Origin: Lichenicoccus sp964242335
GTDB taxonomy: Bacteria > Pseudomonadota > Alphaproteobacteria > Acetobacterales > Acetobacteraceae
NCBI GenBank assembly: GCA_964242335.1
Contig: CAXTAY010000001.1
Span: 162,434-226,433, forward strand
Reading direction: 5' to 3'
DNA: 64,000 nt
The translations under genes and the position numbers were made by a program. Under the pieces are notes generated by a model. That model saw only the letters and a program-made list of their open reading frames with translations, was not told the DNA's origin and searched no databases. Of the stretch, positions 15,762 through 24,620 are shown in pieces. Position 1 is the first letter of the stretch. Every line of letters begins with the position of its first letter.

Positions 15762-18700
15762 ATGAAGAAGCTTCGTCAAGGGGTCGGCGCACGCGCCCGC
15801 GAGTTCCTGCGCGACTGGAGCCTGCCGCGCCAGCTCGCCGGGCAGAAGCTGATGTCCGACGCCTCGCGCAGCCACGCTTCGGAGGTGCTGCGTCCGCGGC
15901 TCGAGGAGGCCGACCGGGTCGGCACCAGCGTCTGCCCGTTCTGCGCCGTCGGCTGCGGCCAGCTGATCTATGCCAAGGACGGCAAGCCGATCCATATCGA
16001 GGGCGACCCGCGCAGCCCGGTGAACCAGGGCACGCTGTGCCCGAAGGGTGCCGGCACGCTCGGCATGCTGCTGTCGCCGGAGCGGATCTCCAACGTGATG
16101 TATCGCGCTCCCCACTCCGACAGGTGGGAGCAGAAGCCGCTGGACTGGGCGATGGAGCGCATCGCGCAGCTCACCAAGGAGACGCGCGACGACACCTTCG
16201 CCGAGACCCTGCCCGACGGGCGGGTGATCAACCACACGCTGGGCCTGGCGTCGCTCGGTGGCGCCACGATGGACAACGAGGAAAACTACCTCATCAAGAA
16301 GTTGTTCAACGGCGGCCTCGGGATCGTCAGCATCGAGAACCAAGCCCGAATCTGACACTCCTCATCGGTGCCCAGTCTGGGCACCTCCTTCGGACGCGGT
16401 GCCGCGACCATGTCCCTTTGGGACCTGGAGAGTTCGGACTGCATCGTCGTCATGGGCTCCAACATGGCGGAGAACCATCCGATCGCCTTCCGCTTCGTCG
16501 TGGAAGCGCAGCGTCGCGGTGCCATCCTCATCCACGTCGATCCCCGCTTCACCCGCACCTCGGCGCTCGCCGACATCCACGCGCCGATCCGCACCGGCAG
16601 CGACATCGCCTTCCTCGGCGGGATCATCCGCTACATCCTGGAGAACGACCTCTGGTTCCGGGACTACGCCCTGAACTACACCAACATCGCCCACATCATC
16701 GAGGACGGCTATCTCGGTCCCGACGAGAACGACGGCGTGTTCTCCGGCTTCGACGAGGCGACCGGCTCCTACACGCAGGAGACCTGGCAGTACAAGGGCA
16801 AGATCGTCCCGTCCTCGGTCGCCGAGCAGCGTGTGCACGGGCAGGAGCAGAGCCAGGACGACGACGCGGAGTCGATGACCGAGAGCCGTCCGCCGGTCGA
16901 CATGACGCTGCAGCATCCGCGCTGCGTCTACCAGATCCTCAAGCGGCACTATGCGCGCTACACGCCGGAGATGGTCGAGCAGATCACCGGCTGCCCGGCC
17001 GAGACGTTCCTCCGCGTCGCCGACGCGCTGGCGCGGAACTCGGGCCGCGATCGCACCGGCGCGTTCTGCTACGCGGTCGGCTGGACGCATCATTCGGTGG
17101 GCGTGCAGATCATCCGCGCCTCCACCATCGTCCAGGGCCTGCTCGGCAATGTCGGCCGCCCGGGCGGCGGCATCATGGCGCTGCGCGGCCACGTGAGCAT
17201 ACAGGGCTCGACCGACATCCCGACGCTCTACAACATGCTGCCCACCTACCTGCCGCAGCCCAACGTGCTGCACCGGCACGGCACGCTGGAGCAGTACCTG
17301 CGGACCGAGACGCCTGCCACCGGCTGGTGGGCGAACCTGCCCAAATACATGGTCAGCCTGCTCAAGGCCTGGTACGGCGAGGCGGCGACGGCGGACAACG
17401 AGTACGGCTACCAGTACATCCCCAAGCTGACCGGGGACCTGTCCTACGAGCCGATGACGCTGGCGATGGTGGACGGGCTGGTGCGTGGCCAGTTCATCCT
17501 CGGCCAGAATCCGGTGGTCGGCGCGGTCAATTCCGACATGGTGGTGCGTGGCCTGTCGAAGCTGAAATGGATGGTGGTGCGCGACTTCGCCATGACCGAG
17601 ACCGCCAACTTCTGGAAGAACAGCCGGCTGGTGCAGCGCGGCGAGCTGACGCCGGAGCAGATCGGCACCGAGATGTTCTTCCTGCCGGCGGCGATGCCCG
17701 GCGAGAAGGACGGCACGGTGACCAACACCAGTCGCCTGGTGCAGTGGCACGACATGGTGTGCGAGGCGCCCGGCGACAGCCGCTCCGACCTGTGGTTCAT
17801 CTACCATCTCGGGCGCCGGCTGAAGCAGCTCTACGCCGACAGCACCGAGGCCCGCGACCGCGGACTGCAGTCGCTCACCTGGGAGTATCCGGTGCGCGGC
17901 GAACGCGCGGAGCCGGACCCGGCGGCGGTGCTGCGCGAGATCAACGGCTACACGGTCGCCGACCGGCAGCAGGTCTCGAGCTACAAGGAGCTGAAGGACG
18001 ACGGCAGCACCGCATGCGGCGGCTGGATGTACTGCGGCATCCACCCGACGGCCGAGCAGAATCTCGCCCGCTCGCGCAAGCCGGATCTTCCCGGTGGACC
18101 CAACAGCCATGCCGGCTGGGCGTTCTCCTGGCCGTCCAACCGGCGCACGCTGTACAACCGTGCATCCGCCGATCCGCAGGGAAATCCCTGGTCGGAACGC
18201 AAGAAGATGGTCTGGTGGGACGAGGCGAAGCAGCGCTGGACCGGCAACGACGTGCCCGACTTCCAGGAGGAGAAGCCGCCCGGCTATCGTCCCGACTGGA
18301 GCACGCGTCCGCACGGGATGGACGCGCACAGCGGTGCCGATCCGTTCATCATGGAAGCGGACGGCAAGTGCATGCTGTTCGTGCCGTCGGGGCTGCAGGA
18401 CGGACCGTTGCCGGCGCACTACGAGCCGGTGGAGAGCCCGGTCAGCAACCTGATGTATCCGTCGCGGTCGTACAACCCGGTGGCGAAGCTGTGGACGCGT
18501 CCCGGCAACGAGATGCATCCGCCGGAGGATCCGCGCTATCCGTACATCTTCACCACCTATCGCCTGACCGAGATGCATTGCGGCGGCATCCCGACCCGGG
18601 TGATGCCGCACACCGCGGAGCTGCAGCCCGAAGCCTTCGTCGAGATCTCGACCGAGCTCGCCGCCGAGCATGGGCTGAAGAGCCTCGACTGGACGGTGCT

Positions 18701-18962
18701 GTCGACGATGCGCGGCGAGATCGAGGTCAAGGCGCTGGTGACCGAGCGCATGCGGGCGTTCAAGCTCGGCGGCCGCACCGTGCACCAGATCGGCATGCCC
18801 TGGCTGTTCGGCCACGAGGGCTACGCGACCGGGGACATCGCCAACGTGCTGTTCGCCATTAGCGGCGATCCGAACGTCAGCATCCACACCACCAAGGCGA
18901 TCACCTGCAACCTGAGGCCGGGACGGCTGGCGCACCCGGGCGGAGAGCGTCGTGCCGGATGA
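15762..18962 (+). CDS. Formate dehydrogenase alpha subunit, selenocysteine at codon 198
   Basis: This molybdopterin/tungstopterin oxidoreductase of 1066 residues oxidises formate to CO2. The N-terminal [4Fe-4S] site is Cys58-x2-Cys61-x3-Cys65-x27-Cys93 (VCPFCAVGCGQ...LCPKG). Codon 198 (16353-16355) is TGA in IENQARI-TGA-HSSSVPSLGTSFG, where formate dehydrogenases carry Sec or Cys; the frame continues open to the TGA at 18960-18962. A hairpin starts 11 nt after the TGA (see 16367). The complete sel machinery is adjacent. There is no twin-arginine leader (MKKLRQGVGARAREFLRDW), so the protein should stay cytoplasmic, unlike FdnG. Automated calling would split it at 16355 or start it at 16368. 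A 95-residue gene overlaps its end by 11 bp. Confidence 0.96.
16367..16385 (+). promoter_or_regulatory. SECIS-like hairpin downstream of the Sec codon
   Basis: GGTGCCCA (16367-16374) and TGGGCACC (16378-16385) form an 8-bp perfect stem with the 3-nt loop GTC. It begins 11 nt after the TGA at 16353-16355, the spacing known for the E. coli fdhF element, and its apex has the G-U that E. coli SelB contacts. It lies within the coding frame (codons for S-V-P-S-L-G-T). SelB encoded at 11189-13078 is the expected reader. Confidence 0.85.
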
Positions 18963-19239
18963 GCGCATCGCCCGGGCGCTCGACGCACTCGACCAGGCGA
19001 TCGCCGCGGCACCGAAGCGCGACGGCACGGCGTTCTCCGACGCGGTGATCGCGGTCAGCGCGGTGCGCGACGAGGTCGCCCGCGAGGGTCGTGACACGAC
19101 GCAGCAGCGCCAGCGCCTGACCGGCCTGAACGGGATCCTCAGCATGATCCTCGCGGGTCACTTCCCGCTCGGCACGCCGCCCTGGGATGAGATCAGCAAG
19201 GCGCGCGGCTGGCTCGCCGAGATCCAATCGACGCTCTGA
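18952..19239 (+). CDS. Small helical protein coupled to formate dehydrogenase alpha
   Basis: A 95-residue acidic/helical protein starts at a GTG overlapping the last 11 bp of the alpha-subunit gene, with GGAG upstream; this overlap indicates translational coupling. The sequence (RALDALDQAIAAAPKRDGTA; QRQRLTGLNGILSMILAGHF) has no signal, no membrane helix and no cysteine. It is not the FdsD delta subunit of NAD-linked formate dehydrogenases by the motifs I can see. A chaperone or small subunit role is a guess from position alone. Confidence 0.75.
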   Translation: MPDERIARALDALDQAIAAAPKRDGTAFSDAVIAVSAVRDEVAREGRDTTQQRQRLTGLNGILSMILAGHFPLGTPPWDEISKARGWLAEIQSTL

Positions 19240-19290
19240 AGCGCGAGAGCACGGCCGGGTGCATGCCGGCGTGTTCGAGCAGCGGCAGGT

Positions 19291-19645
19291 TCAGGACGGC
19301 GACCCGTCGGATTGTCGTACGGGCACGTCGGCGATAGCTGCGGGATCGAGCATCCGGGCGTTGATCGCCATGCGACGCAGGCTGTCGTCGACACCTGTCC
19401 AGTGGGTGACGCATCCGCACGAGCGGCAGCGATGGAATTCGATCCGCTGCATCCCCCAGCGATAGGCCTGGGTCGCTCGCGGTTCGCACAGCAGGCGCAC
19501 CTGGTCGCGGTCATAGTACGCCCAGAGGGTTCCGTCAGAGGGTTTCGTATCTCCTGCAGATCGAGCAGTGGCACTGGTTGAGGTCGGCGGGCGCGAGATC
19601 GACCTCGATACGAACCGCATCGCAGTGGCAGGTTGCGATCAACAT
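19291..19645 (-). pseudogene. GFA-family (glutathione-dependent formaldehyde-activating-like) gene, frameshifted
   Basis: From the ATG at 19645 the frame reads MLIATCHCDAVRIEVDLAPA then QCHCSICRRYETL and stops at 19535. The remainder is in another frame: LWAYYDRDQVRLLCEPRATQ, then FHRCRSCGCVTHWTG. Together these make one complete zinc-binding GFA protein with its CHC, CHCSIC and CRSCGC ligands. A 13-bp tandem duplication at 19523-19548 is the sole cause: removing one copy gives R-Y-G-T-L-W-A-Y-Y and restores the frame to the stop at 19291. The gene therefore looks only recently inactivated. Proximity to formate dehydrogenase is suggestive of C1 metabolism, but GFA-domain proteins have many roles. 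Confidence 0.88.
19523..19548. repeat. 13-bp tandem duplication that breaks the GFA gene
   Basis: CAGAGGGTTCCGT (19523-19535) is followed directly by CAGAGGGTTTCGT (19536-19548), differing at one position. The unit length is not a multiple of three, so it shifts the reading frame. Confidence 0.9.
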
Positions 19646-19686
19646 CGTCGGGGCCCCCTTCGCACCTGTCTCTGCGCGGCCTCCGC

Positions 19687-21045
19687 TCAGGGCGCTGCGG
19701 ATCGCGTGCGCGCGCCGCGTGACGGCGCGTAGCCCTTCCAGACCCATTCCAGGGCCTCCGGCAGGGTCTGCGCTTCGGTCGGGCCGTCGACGTGCTTGGC
19801 GTTGCGGGAGAACACGAACTGGTAGTGGTAGCCCTTGGCGGCGAGGACCTGCGCCATGCGCTCGTTGGCCAGGGTCCAGTCGTGCATGCCGTCCGCGAGC
19901 GCGCCGACATAGTAGAACAGGTCTCGGTCGCCGGCCTCGAACCAGAAGCGGATCGGCTTGCGGGGCGTGTTCGGGATGAGCGGCGCACCGTCCGACATCG
20001 TCGCCGGCGCGATGGTCTTGCCGTCGATGGCGAGCGCGGGAGGCTTCGGGCCGGGCCAGTCGCTGTGATACTCCCACGCACCTCCGGGAAGTGCCGGGTC
20101 ATGCGGCCATTGCTGGTTGACCATCGTGGGCGAGTAGCCGAGGACGCGGTGGTAGAGCTCCGGGTGGAACCAGGCCATGGTGAACGCGGCGGCGGCACTC
20201 GAGCTGAAGCCCATCGTCACGCGACCGTCGGGATCCCTGGTCAGCCTGACATGCGCGCTCCGTTCCACGCGAGGCAGCACCTCGTGCTCGACCCACTCGG
20301 CGTAGGTGCCGGAGACGGTGTCGTATTCGCGGCCGCGCTCGCTGCCCTGCGCGTCCTGGCCTCCGGCGCCGATGCCGATCGCGATCATCGGCGGCAGGCG
20401 CCGCTCGTGGATGAGGTTGTCGAGGACGTCGAACAGCAGCTTCTCGTGGAAGAAGCTCGCCGGGCCGCCATCGCCGAAGACGATGAAGGGTGCGACGGCG
20501 CCGGGACGATACTGGGCCGGAACATAGACGTCCACGCTGCGGGTCCAGATGCCCGCGTGGCTCGCCGGGACCGGCAGGTCGGAGCGGTCGCCGGGCGCCG
20601 TGGAGGCGGTGTTGACGGCCTCGTTGCGGCAACCGTTGGCGTCGTCCCGGATCAGGCCGGGGCGGAAGAGCTGGCCGTCCGTCGAGGTCATCGTGAAGGA
20701 GCGTATCGATCCGCTCGGCACCCCGCGGTGCCCGACGGCCTGTGGCGCGGCTGCGTGGGTCGGGCCGATGATGAAGTTGCCGTCCACGTCCGGCGACGGA
20801 AGGGCGCCGTCGGGAAGCGCCGTCGCGCGCGGATAGGTCGGGCTCGCGGGATCCCGGGTGGGCGGCGTGGTCTTCAGGTCGAGGCCGGTGGTGTCGATGA
20901 GGAACGGTGCCCGCGGGTTCGTGGTGTTCGCGCCGGGCGGCACCGAGGCGTTCGGCGGCGTGCAGGACGGCGGAGCCGCGAGACCCGGTGCCGCATAGCC
21001 GCACGAGACGATCGCCCAGATCAGGAAGGCGCGAGCCTCGTGCAT
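19687..21045 (-). CDS. Secreted esterase-family alpha/beta hydrolase
   Basis: The 452-residue protein starts MHEARAFLIWAIVSCGYAAPG, a Sec-type signal peptide with a probable cut after GLAAP. Residues about 150-450 match the putative esterase family (enterochelin esterase/esterase D type, PF00756): DVYVPAQYRPGAVAPFIVFG near the start, nucleophile elbow MGFSSSAAAAF, and YHYQFVFSRNAKHVDGPTEA with the catalytic His near the C-terminus. The N-terminal 100 residues are Pro/Thr-rich and probably a linker. It would act in the periplasm or outside. Neighbours give no substrate hint. The hydrolysed ester cannot be predicted. Confidence 0.85.
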   Translation of the reverse strand: MHEARAFLIWAIVSCGYAAPGLAAPPSCTPPNASVPPGANTTNPRAPFLIDTTGLDLKTTPPTRDPASPTYPRATALPDGALPSPDVDGNFIIGPTHAAAPQAVGHRGVPSGSIRSFTMTSTDGQLFRPGLIRDDANGCRNEAVNTASTAPGDRSDLPVPASHAGIWTRSVDVYVPAQYRPGAVAPFIVFGDGGPASFFHEKLLFDVLDNLIHERRLPPMIAIGIGAGGQDAQGSERGREYDTVSGTYAEWVEHEVLPRVERSAHVRLTRDPDGRVTMGFSSSAAAAFTMAWFHPELYHRVLGYSPTMVNQQWPHDPALPGGAWEYHSDWPGPKPPALAIDGKTIAPATMSDGAPLIPNTPRKPIRFWFEAGDRDLFYYVGALADGMHDWTLANERMAQVLAAKGYHYQFVFSRNAKHVDGPTEAQTLPEALEWVWKGYAPSRGARTRSAAP

Positions 21046-21199
21046 CGGTCTGCCCCTGCCTTGCCGCCGGGGTTGCACGCTACGGAGCATGTCCCGGCCG
21101 GTCAAACCCGAGGGGAGGTGTAGGTCGATCCTTGCTCCGGCGGGCTGCTGGGGCCGCAGTACCCAGACCCCAGCTCCCCGACCCCTGAGCGAGCAGCCG

Positions 21200-21961
21200 C
21201 TAGATCATCATTCCGCCCGATACCTCGATCCGCTGGGCGTTGACCCACCGGTTCTCCTCGGAGAGCAGCGACGCGATCATCGGGCCGATGTCGTCGGGCA
21301 CGCCGGGGCGGCCGAGCGCGGTCGCATCCGAGACCGCCTTGTTGACCTCGGGGTTGTCGCGTACCATCCCGCCGCTGAAGTCGGTCTGCACCGCTCCCGG
21401 TGCCACGACGTTGACGGCGATGCGCCGCGGGCCGAGCTCCTTGGCCAGGTAGCGGGTCAGCACCTCGACCGCGCCCTTCATCGCGGCGTAGGCAGCACTC
21501 CCCGGATAGCTGACCCGGGTGAGACCGGACGACAGGTTCACGATCCGGCCGCCGTCCTCGAGGAGCGGGAGCAGCCGCTGCGTCAGGAACAGCACGCCCT
21601 TCAGATGGACGGCGTAGAGCGCGTCCAGCTCCGCTTCCGTGATCTCGGCGAAGGCGGCGTGGTGCGAGGTGCCGGCATTGTTGACCAGGTAGTCGAAGCG
21701 GTCGGCGCCCCACTCGCCGAGCATGCGCCGCACCTCGCCCGCGAAGGCGTCGAACGCGGCGACGTCCGCGGTGTCGAGCCGGAGTGCCGACGCGGCGACG
21801 CCGGCCTGCTCGGTCAATGCGACCACCTCGTCCGCGGCTGCGCGGTTCGAATGATAGGTGAAGATCGAGCGGACGCCGCGCGCGGCGAGGGCGAGTACCG
21901 TCGCCCGACCCAGGCCGCGGCTGCCGCCGGTGACGATCGCGATCCGGCTTCGTTCAGGCAT
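21200..21961 (-). CDS. SDR-family oxidoreductase
   Basis: A 253-residue classical SDR with IVTGGSRGLGRATVLALAAR, LVNNAG, VNLSSGLTRVSYPGSAAYAA followed by MKG (catalytic Ser, Tyr and Lys), and a C-terminus VNAQRIEVSGGMMI. The start at 21961 is set by GGAGGTT just upstream. It is divergent from the LysR gene at 22057 across 95 bp, the classic LysR-target arrangement, so that regulator probably controls it. Reaction unknown; the TYHSN after beta-2 favours NADP(H). Confidence 0.88.
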   Translation of the reverse strand: MPERSRIAIVTGGSRGLGRATVLALAARGVRSIFTYHSNRAAADEVVALTEQAGVAASALRLDTADVAAFDAFAGEVRRMLGEWGADRFDYLVNNAGTSHHAAFAEITEAELDALYAVHLKGVLFLTQRLLPLLEDGGRIVNLSSGLTRVSYPGSAAYAAMKGAVEVLTRYLAKELGPRRIAVNVVAPGAVQTDFSGGMVRDNPEVNKAVSDATALGRPGVPDDIGPMIASLLSEENRWVNAQRIEVSGGMMI

Positions 21962-22056
21962 GAGGAACCTCCGATGGATGATCACCGGTATCTGGGCCGA
22001 CCACACAGGGGTATTAGGTCGCGGCGACGGACATCGTTGTTCAGGATGGCGAAACA

Positions 22057-22959
22057 ATGGACAGGCTCGCTGCGCTGGAGCTCTTTACCCGCATCGTCGA
22101 TCGTCGAAGCTTCAGCGCCGCCGCCCGCGACATGCGTCTGTCGCGCCCGGCGGCGACCGCGGCGATCAAGGCGCTCGAGACGCGGCTCGGCACCAGGCTG
22201 CTGCACCGCTCGACCCGCCATGTCGCGCCGACGCCGGAGGGAGAGGCCTATTACGGCCGCTGCGTCGCCATCCTGCACGACCTCGAGGACGCGGAGCGCA
22301 GTGCGGGCGGTGCGATGAGCGGCACCGTCCGGGTCGACGTCGCGGGCAACCTGGCGCGCACGCTCATCCTTCCCGCACTGCCGGTGTTCCTCGCGCGCCA
22401 TCCGGCGCTGACGGTGCAGCTCGGCGAGGGCGAGCGGTTCGTCGACCTCGTGCGCGAGGGCGTCGACTGCGTGGTGCGCGCCGGCGAGCCGGAGGACAGC
22501 GAGCTGGTCGTGCGCCGGTTGGGCCTGATGCAGGAGGTCACCTGCGCCAGCCCGGCCTACCTCGTCGAGCATGGCACTCCGGCCTCGCCCGATGCATTGG
22601 CCGGCCACGTGATGGTCGGCTTCGTGTCGTCGCGTGGCGGCCAGGTGCTGCCGCTCGAGTTCGTGCGCGACGGGCAGACGATCGAGCGGACGCTGCCCGC
22701 GCGCGTCCTGGTCAGCGGGGCGGATGCCAGCGCCGCGGCCGCGAGGCTCGGGCTCGGACTGGTGCAGGCGCCGCGATACCGTTTCGCGCGCGACATCGCG
22801 GCCGGCACGCTGGTCGAGGTGCTGGCCGATTTCCCGCCGGCGCCGACCCCGATCTCCATCCTGTACCCGACGCGGCGGCAGCTGCCGCCGCGAACGCGCG
22901 TGTTCATCGACTGGCTGACGGACGTGCTCGGGGCATGCCTGACCCATCCGGTCTCCTGA
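22057..22959 (+). CDS. LysR-family transcriptional regulator
   Basis: A 300-residue LysR protein of the CrgA-like branch: MDRLAALELFTRIVDRRSFS at the start, helix-turn-helix SAAARDMRLSRPAATAAIKA, then LLHRSTRHVAPTPEG, and an effector domain with GTVRVDVAGNLARTLILPAL. It is similar in layout to the regulator at 1518-2429 but clearly a different protein. It is divergent from an SDR gene; such pairs commonly respond to the SDR substrate. Nothing in the downstream 280 bp looks like a gene. Confidence 0.92.
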   Translation: MDRLAALELFTRIVDRRSFSAAARDMRLSRPAATAAIKALETRLGTRLLHRSTRHVAPTPEGEAYYGRCVAILHDLEDAERSAGGAMSGTVRVDVAGNLARTLILPALPVFLARHPALTVQLGEGERFVDLVREGVDCVVRAGEPEDSELVVRRLGLMQEVTCASPAYLVEHGTPASPDALAGHVMVGFVSSRGGQVLPLEFVRDGQTIERTLPARVLVSGADASAAAARLGLGLVQAPRYRFARDIAAGTLVEVLADFPPAPTPISILYPTRRQLPPRTRVFIDWLTDVLGACLTHPVS

Positions 22960-23241
22960 GCGAACCTGTCGGACCCGTCTGGCGGAAGACGATCCGTCGG
23001 GGACGGACGGCAGGCCGGCCGCGGCGCGACGGCTGCAGGCTGTGGCGGCCGGCTCGTCCACGACCCGGCATACGCGGTGGCTGGTCTGCGGCCGGCTTCG
23101 CGCGCCTGGCGGGCGATCCTCCCGGTCGGAAAGGTGCTACGCATTCGGCGGCTTCTCGTGGTCGAGCTGTTCCCGAAGGCTTCGCGGGGTCGAGGACACG
23201 CCGGGATCCGTACTCCGGCGGTGAACGAGGAGGCATCGACG

Positions 23242-24432
23242 ATGAACACCGACATCTCGGGGCGCCGCGCCGGCGGCTCCTGGTATGGTCCCGGCTCCTG
23301 CACGCTCGAGGATCTGCGGGCGCTGGTCCAGCGCGAGACGCGTGCGGACGACGCCCCGCTCGCCGGGCGGATCGAACGGAACGTCCCGATCTACGAGTGC
23401 GCCACCGTCCGGCAGCTCGCGGCGACGCCCGCCGGACGGCGCGAGATCATGGCGGAATGGATCTCGGTGCTGCGGGCCGGGCCCGGCATCGTGGTGCTGC
23501 AGGGCGCCTTCGCCGACACCGCTCCGGTCGACGACGCGACGCAGGTCTTCGGGCGCATGATCGCGGCACAGCGCGCCGGCGGGACCGGCGGCGGCGACCA
23601 TTTCGCCAAGGCCGGCGCCAACGACCGCATCTGGAACGCGCTGCAGAAGCTCTGTCTCGAAGCGCCGGAGACCTTCGCCTCGTACTACGGCAACGACATG
23701 ATCGCGCTGGCGAGCGAGGCCTGGCTCGGCCCCTGCTACCAGGTCACGTCGCAGCTGAACGTGGTCAACCCGGGTGGGGCGGCACAGACGGCGCACCGCG
23801 ACTATCATCTCGGCTTCCAGTCCGCGGAGATGGTGGCGCGCTACCCGGTGCACGTGCACCAGTTCTCGCCGATGCTGACGCTGCAGGGCGCGGTCGCGCA
23901 TTGCGACATGCCGCTGGAGAGCGGCCCGACGCTCTACCTGCCGTTCTCGCAGGGCTACGGGCCGGGCTATCTCGCGGCACAGGACCCGGCGGTGCGCGAC
24001 TGGTTCGGCGAGCACTGCGTCTCGCTGCCGCTGCGCAAGGGCGACGCCGTCTTCTTCAACCCGGCCCTGCTGCACGCCGCGGGAACCAACCGATCCGCCG
24101 ACATCCGCCGCATGGCCAACCTGCTGCAGGTGTCGTCCGCATACGGCCGGGCGATGGAGAGCGTGGATCGCATGCGGATGACCAGGGCGCTGTTCCCGGT
24201 GCTCCGGCGCCACGCCGCGACGGGCGCGCTGTCCGCCGCGGCGATCGACAACGTGATCGCCGCCTCCGCCGAGGGCTACGCGTTCCCGACCAACCTCGAT
24301 CGTGACCCGCCGGTCGGTGGACTGGCGCCGAAGAGCCAGCAGGATCTGGTGCGCGAGGGGCTGGCCGCGGGCTGGGACGACGCGACGTTCGCGGCCGCTC
24401 TGGAGGCGCACGCGGCGCGACGTCTCGCCTAG
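23242..24432 (+). CDS. Phytanoyl-CoA dioxygenase (PhyH)-family protein
   Basis: A 396-residue Fe(II)/2-oxoglutarate-dependent oxygenase. The metal-binding His-x-Asp is in TAHRDYHLGFQ (His185, Asp187) and the distal His and 2-oxoglutarate Arg are in FFNPALLHAAGTNRSADIRR (about 275-295). Members hydroxylate unactivated carbons of diverse small molecules. GAGGAGG lies 9 nt before the ATG, which settles the start. It stands alone between a LysR regulator and the inositol locus. The substrate is unknown. About 280 bp of apparently non-coding DNA precedes it. Confidence 0.85.
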   Translation: MNTDISGRRAGGSWYGPGSCTLEDLRALVQRETRADDAPLAGRIERNVPIYECATVRQLAATPAGRREIMAEWISVLRAGPGIVVLQGAFADTAPVDDATQVFGRMIAAQRAGGTGGGDHFAKAGANDRIWNALQKLCLEAPETFASYYGNDMIALASEAWLGPCYQVTSQLNVVNPGGAAQTAHRDYHLGFQSAEMVARYPVHVHQFSPMLTLQGAVAHCDMPLESGPTLYLPFSQGYGPGYLAAQDPAVRDWFGEHCVSLPLRKGDAVFFNPALLHAAGTNRSADIRRMANLLQVSSAYGRAMESVDRMRMTRALFPVLRRHAATGALSAAAIDNVIAASAEGYAFPTNLDRDPPVGGLAPKSQQDLVREGLAAGWDDATFAAALEAHAARRLA

Positions 24433-24620
24433 CCGCCGATCGTCCCGGGCTCGATCAGCCCGAGAGGCGAACCGGGCGCCCGAGCGACGATCCGGAGCAG
24501 CTTCGTCGTCTCTTCCGGAGCCGATCCTGCCCGGGCGCGGCGGGGACGCCGACACGGCTGTTGCACCGCCCCTTGCCAGGAGCGCGGTTCCGTGCGTCCG
24601 CTTGCGCATGGTCACGCGGC

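Noticed and set aside
18952..19239. Assigning the 95-residue protein as formate dehydrogenase delta subunit (FdsD)
   Set aside because: FdsD belongs to NAD-linked enzymes and its motifs are not seen; the enzyme here is a quinone-linked NrfD type.
21148..21166. Hairpin CTGGG...CCCAG between the esterase and SDR genes as a terminator
   Set aside because: Only 5 bp of stem with a 9-nt loop and no T-run; too weak to call.
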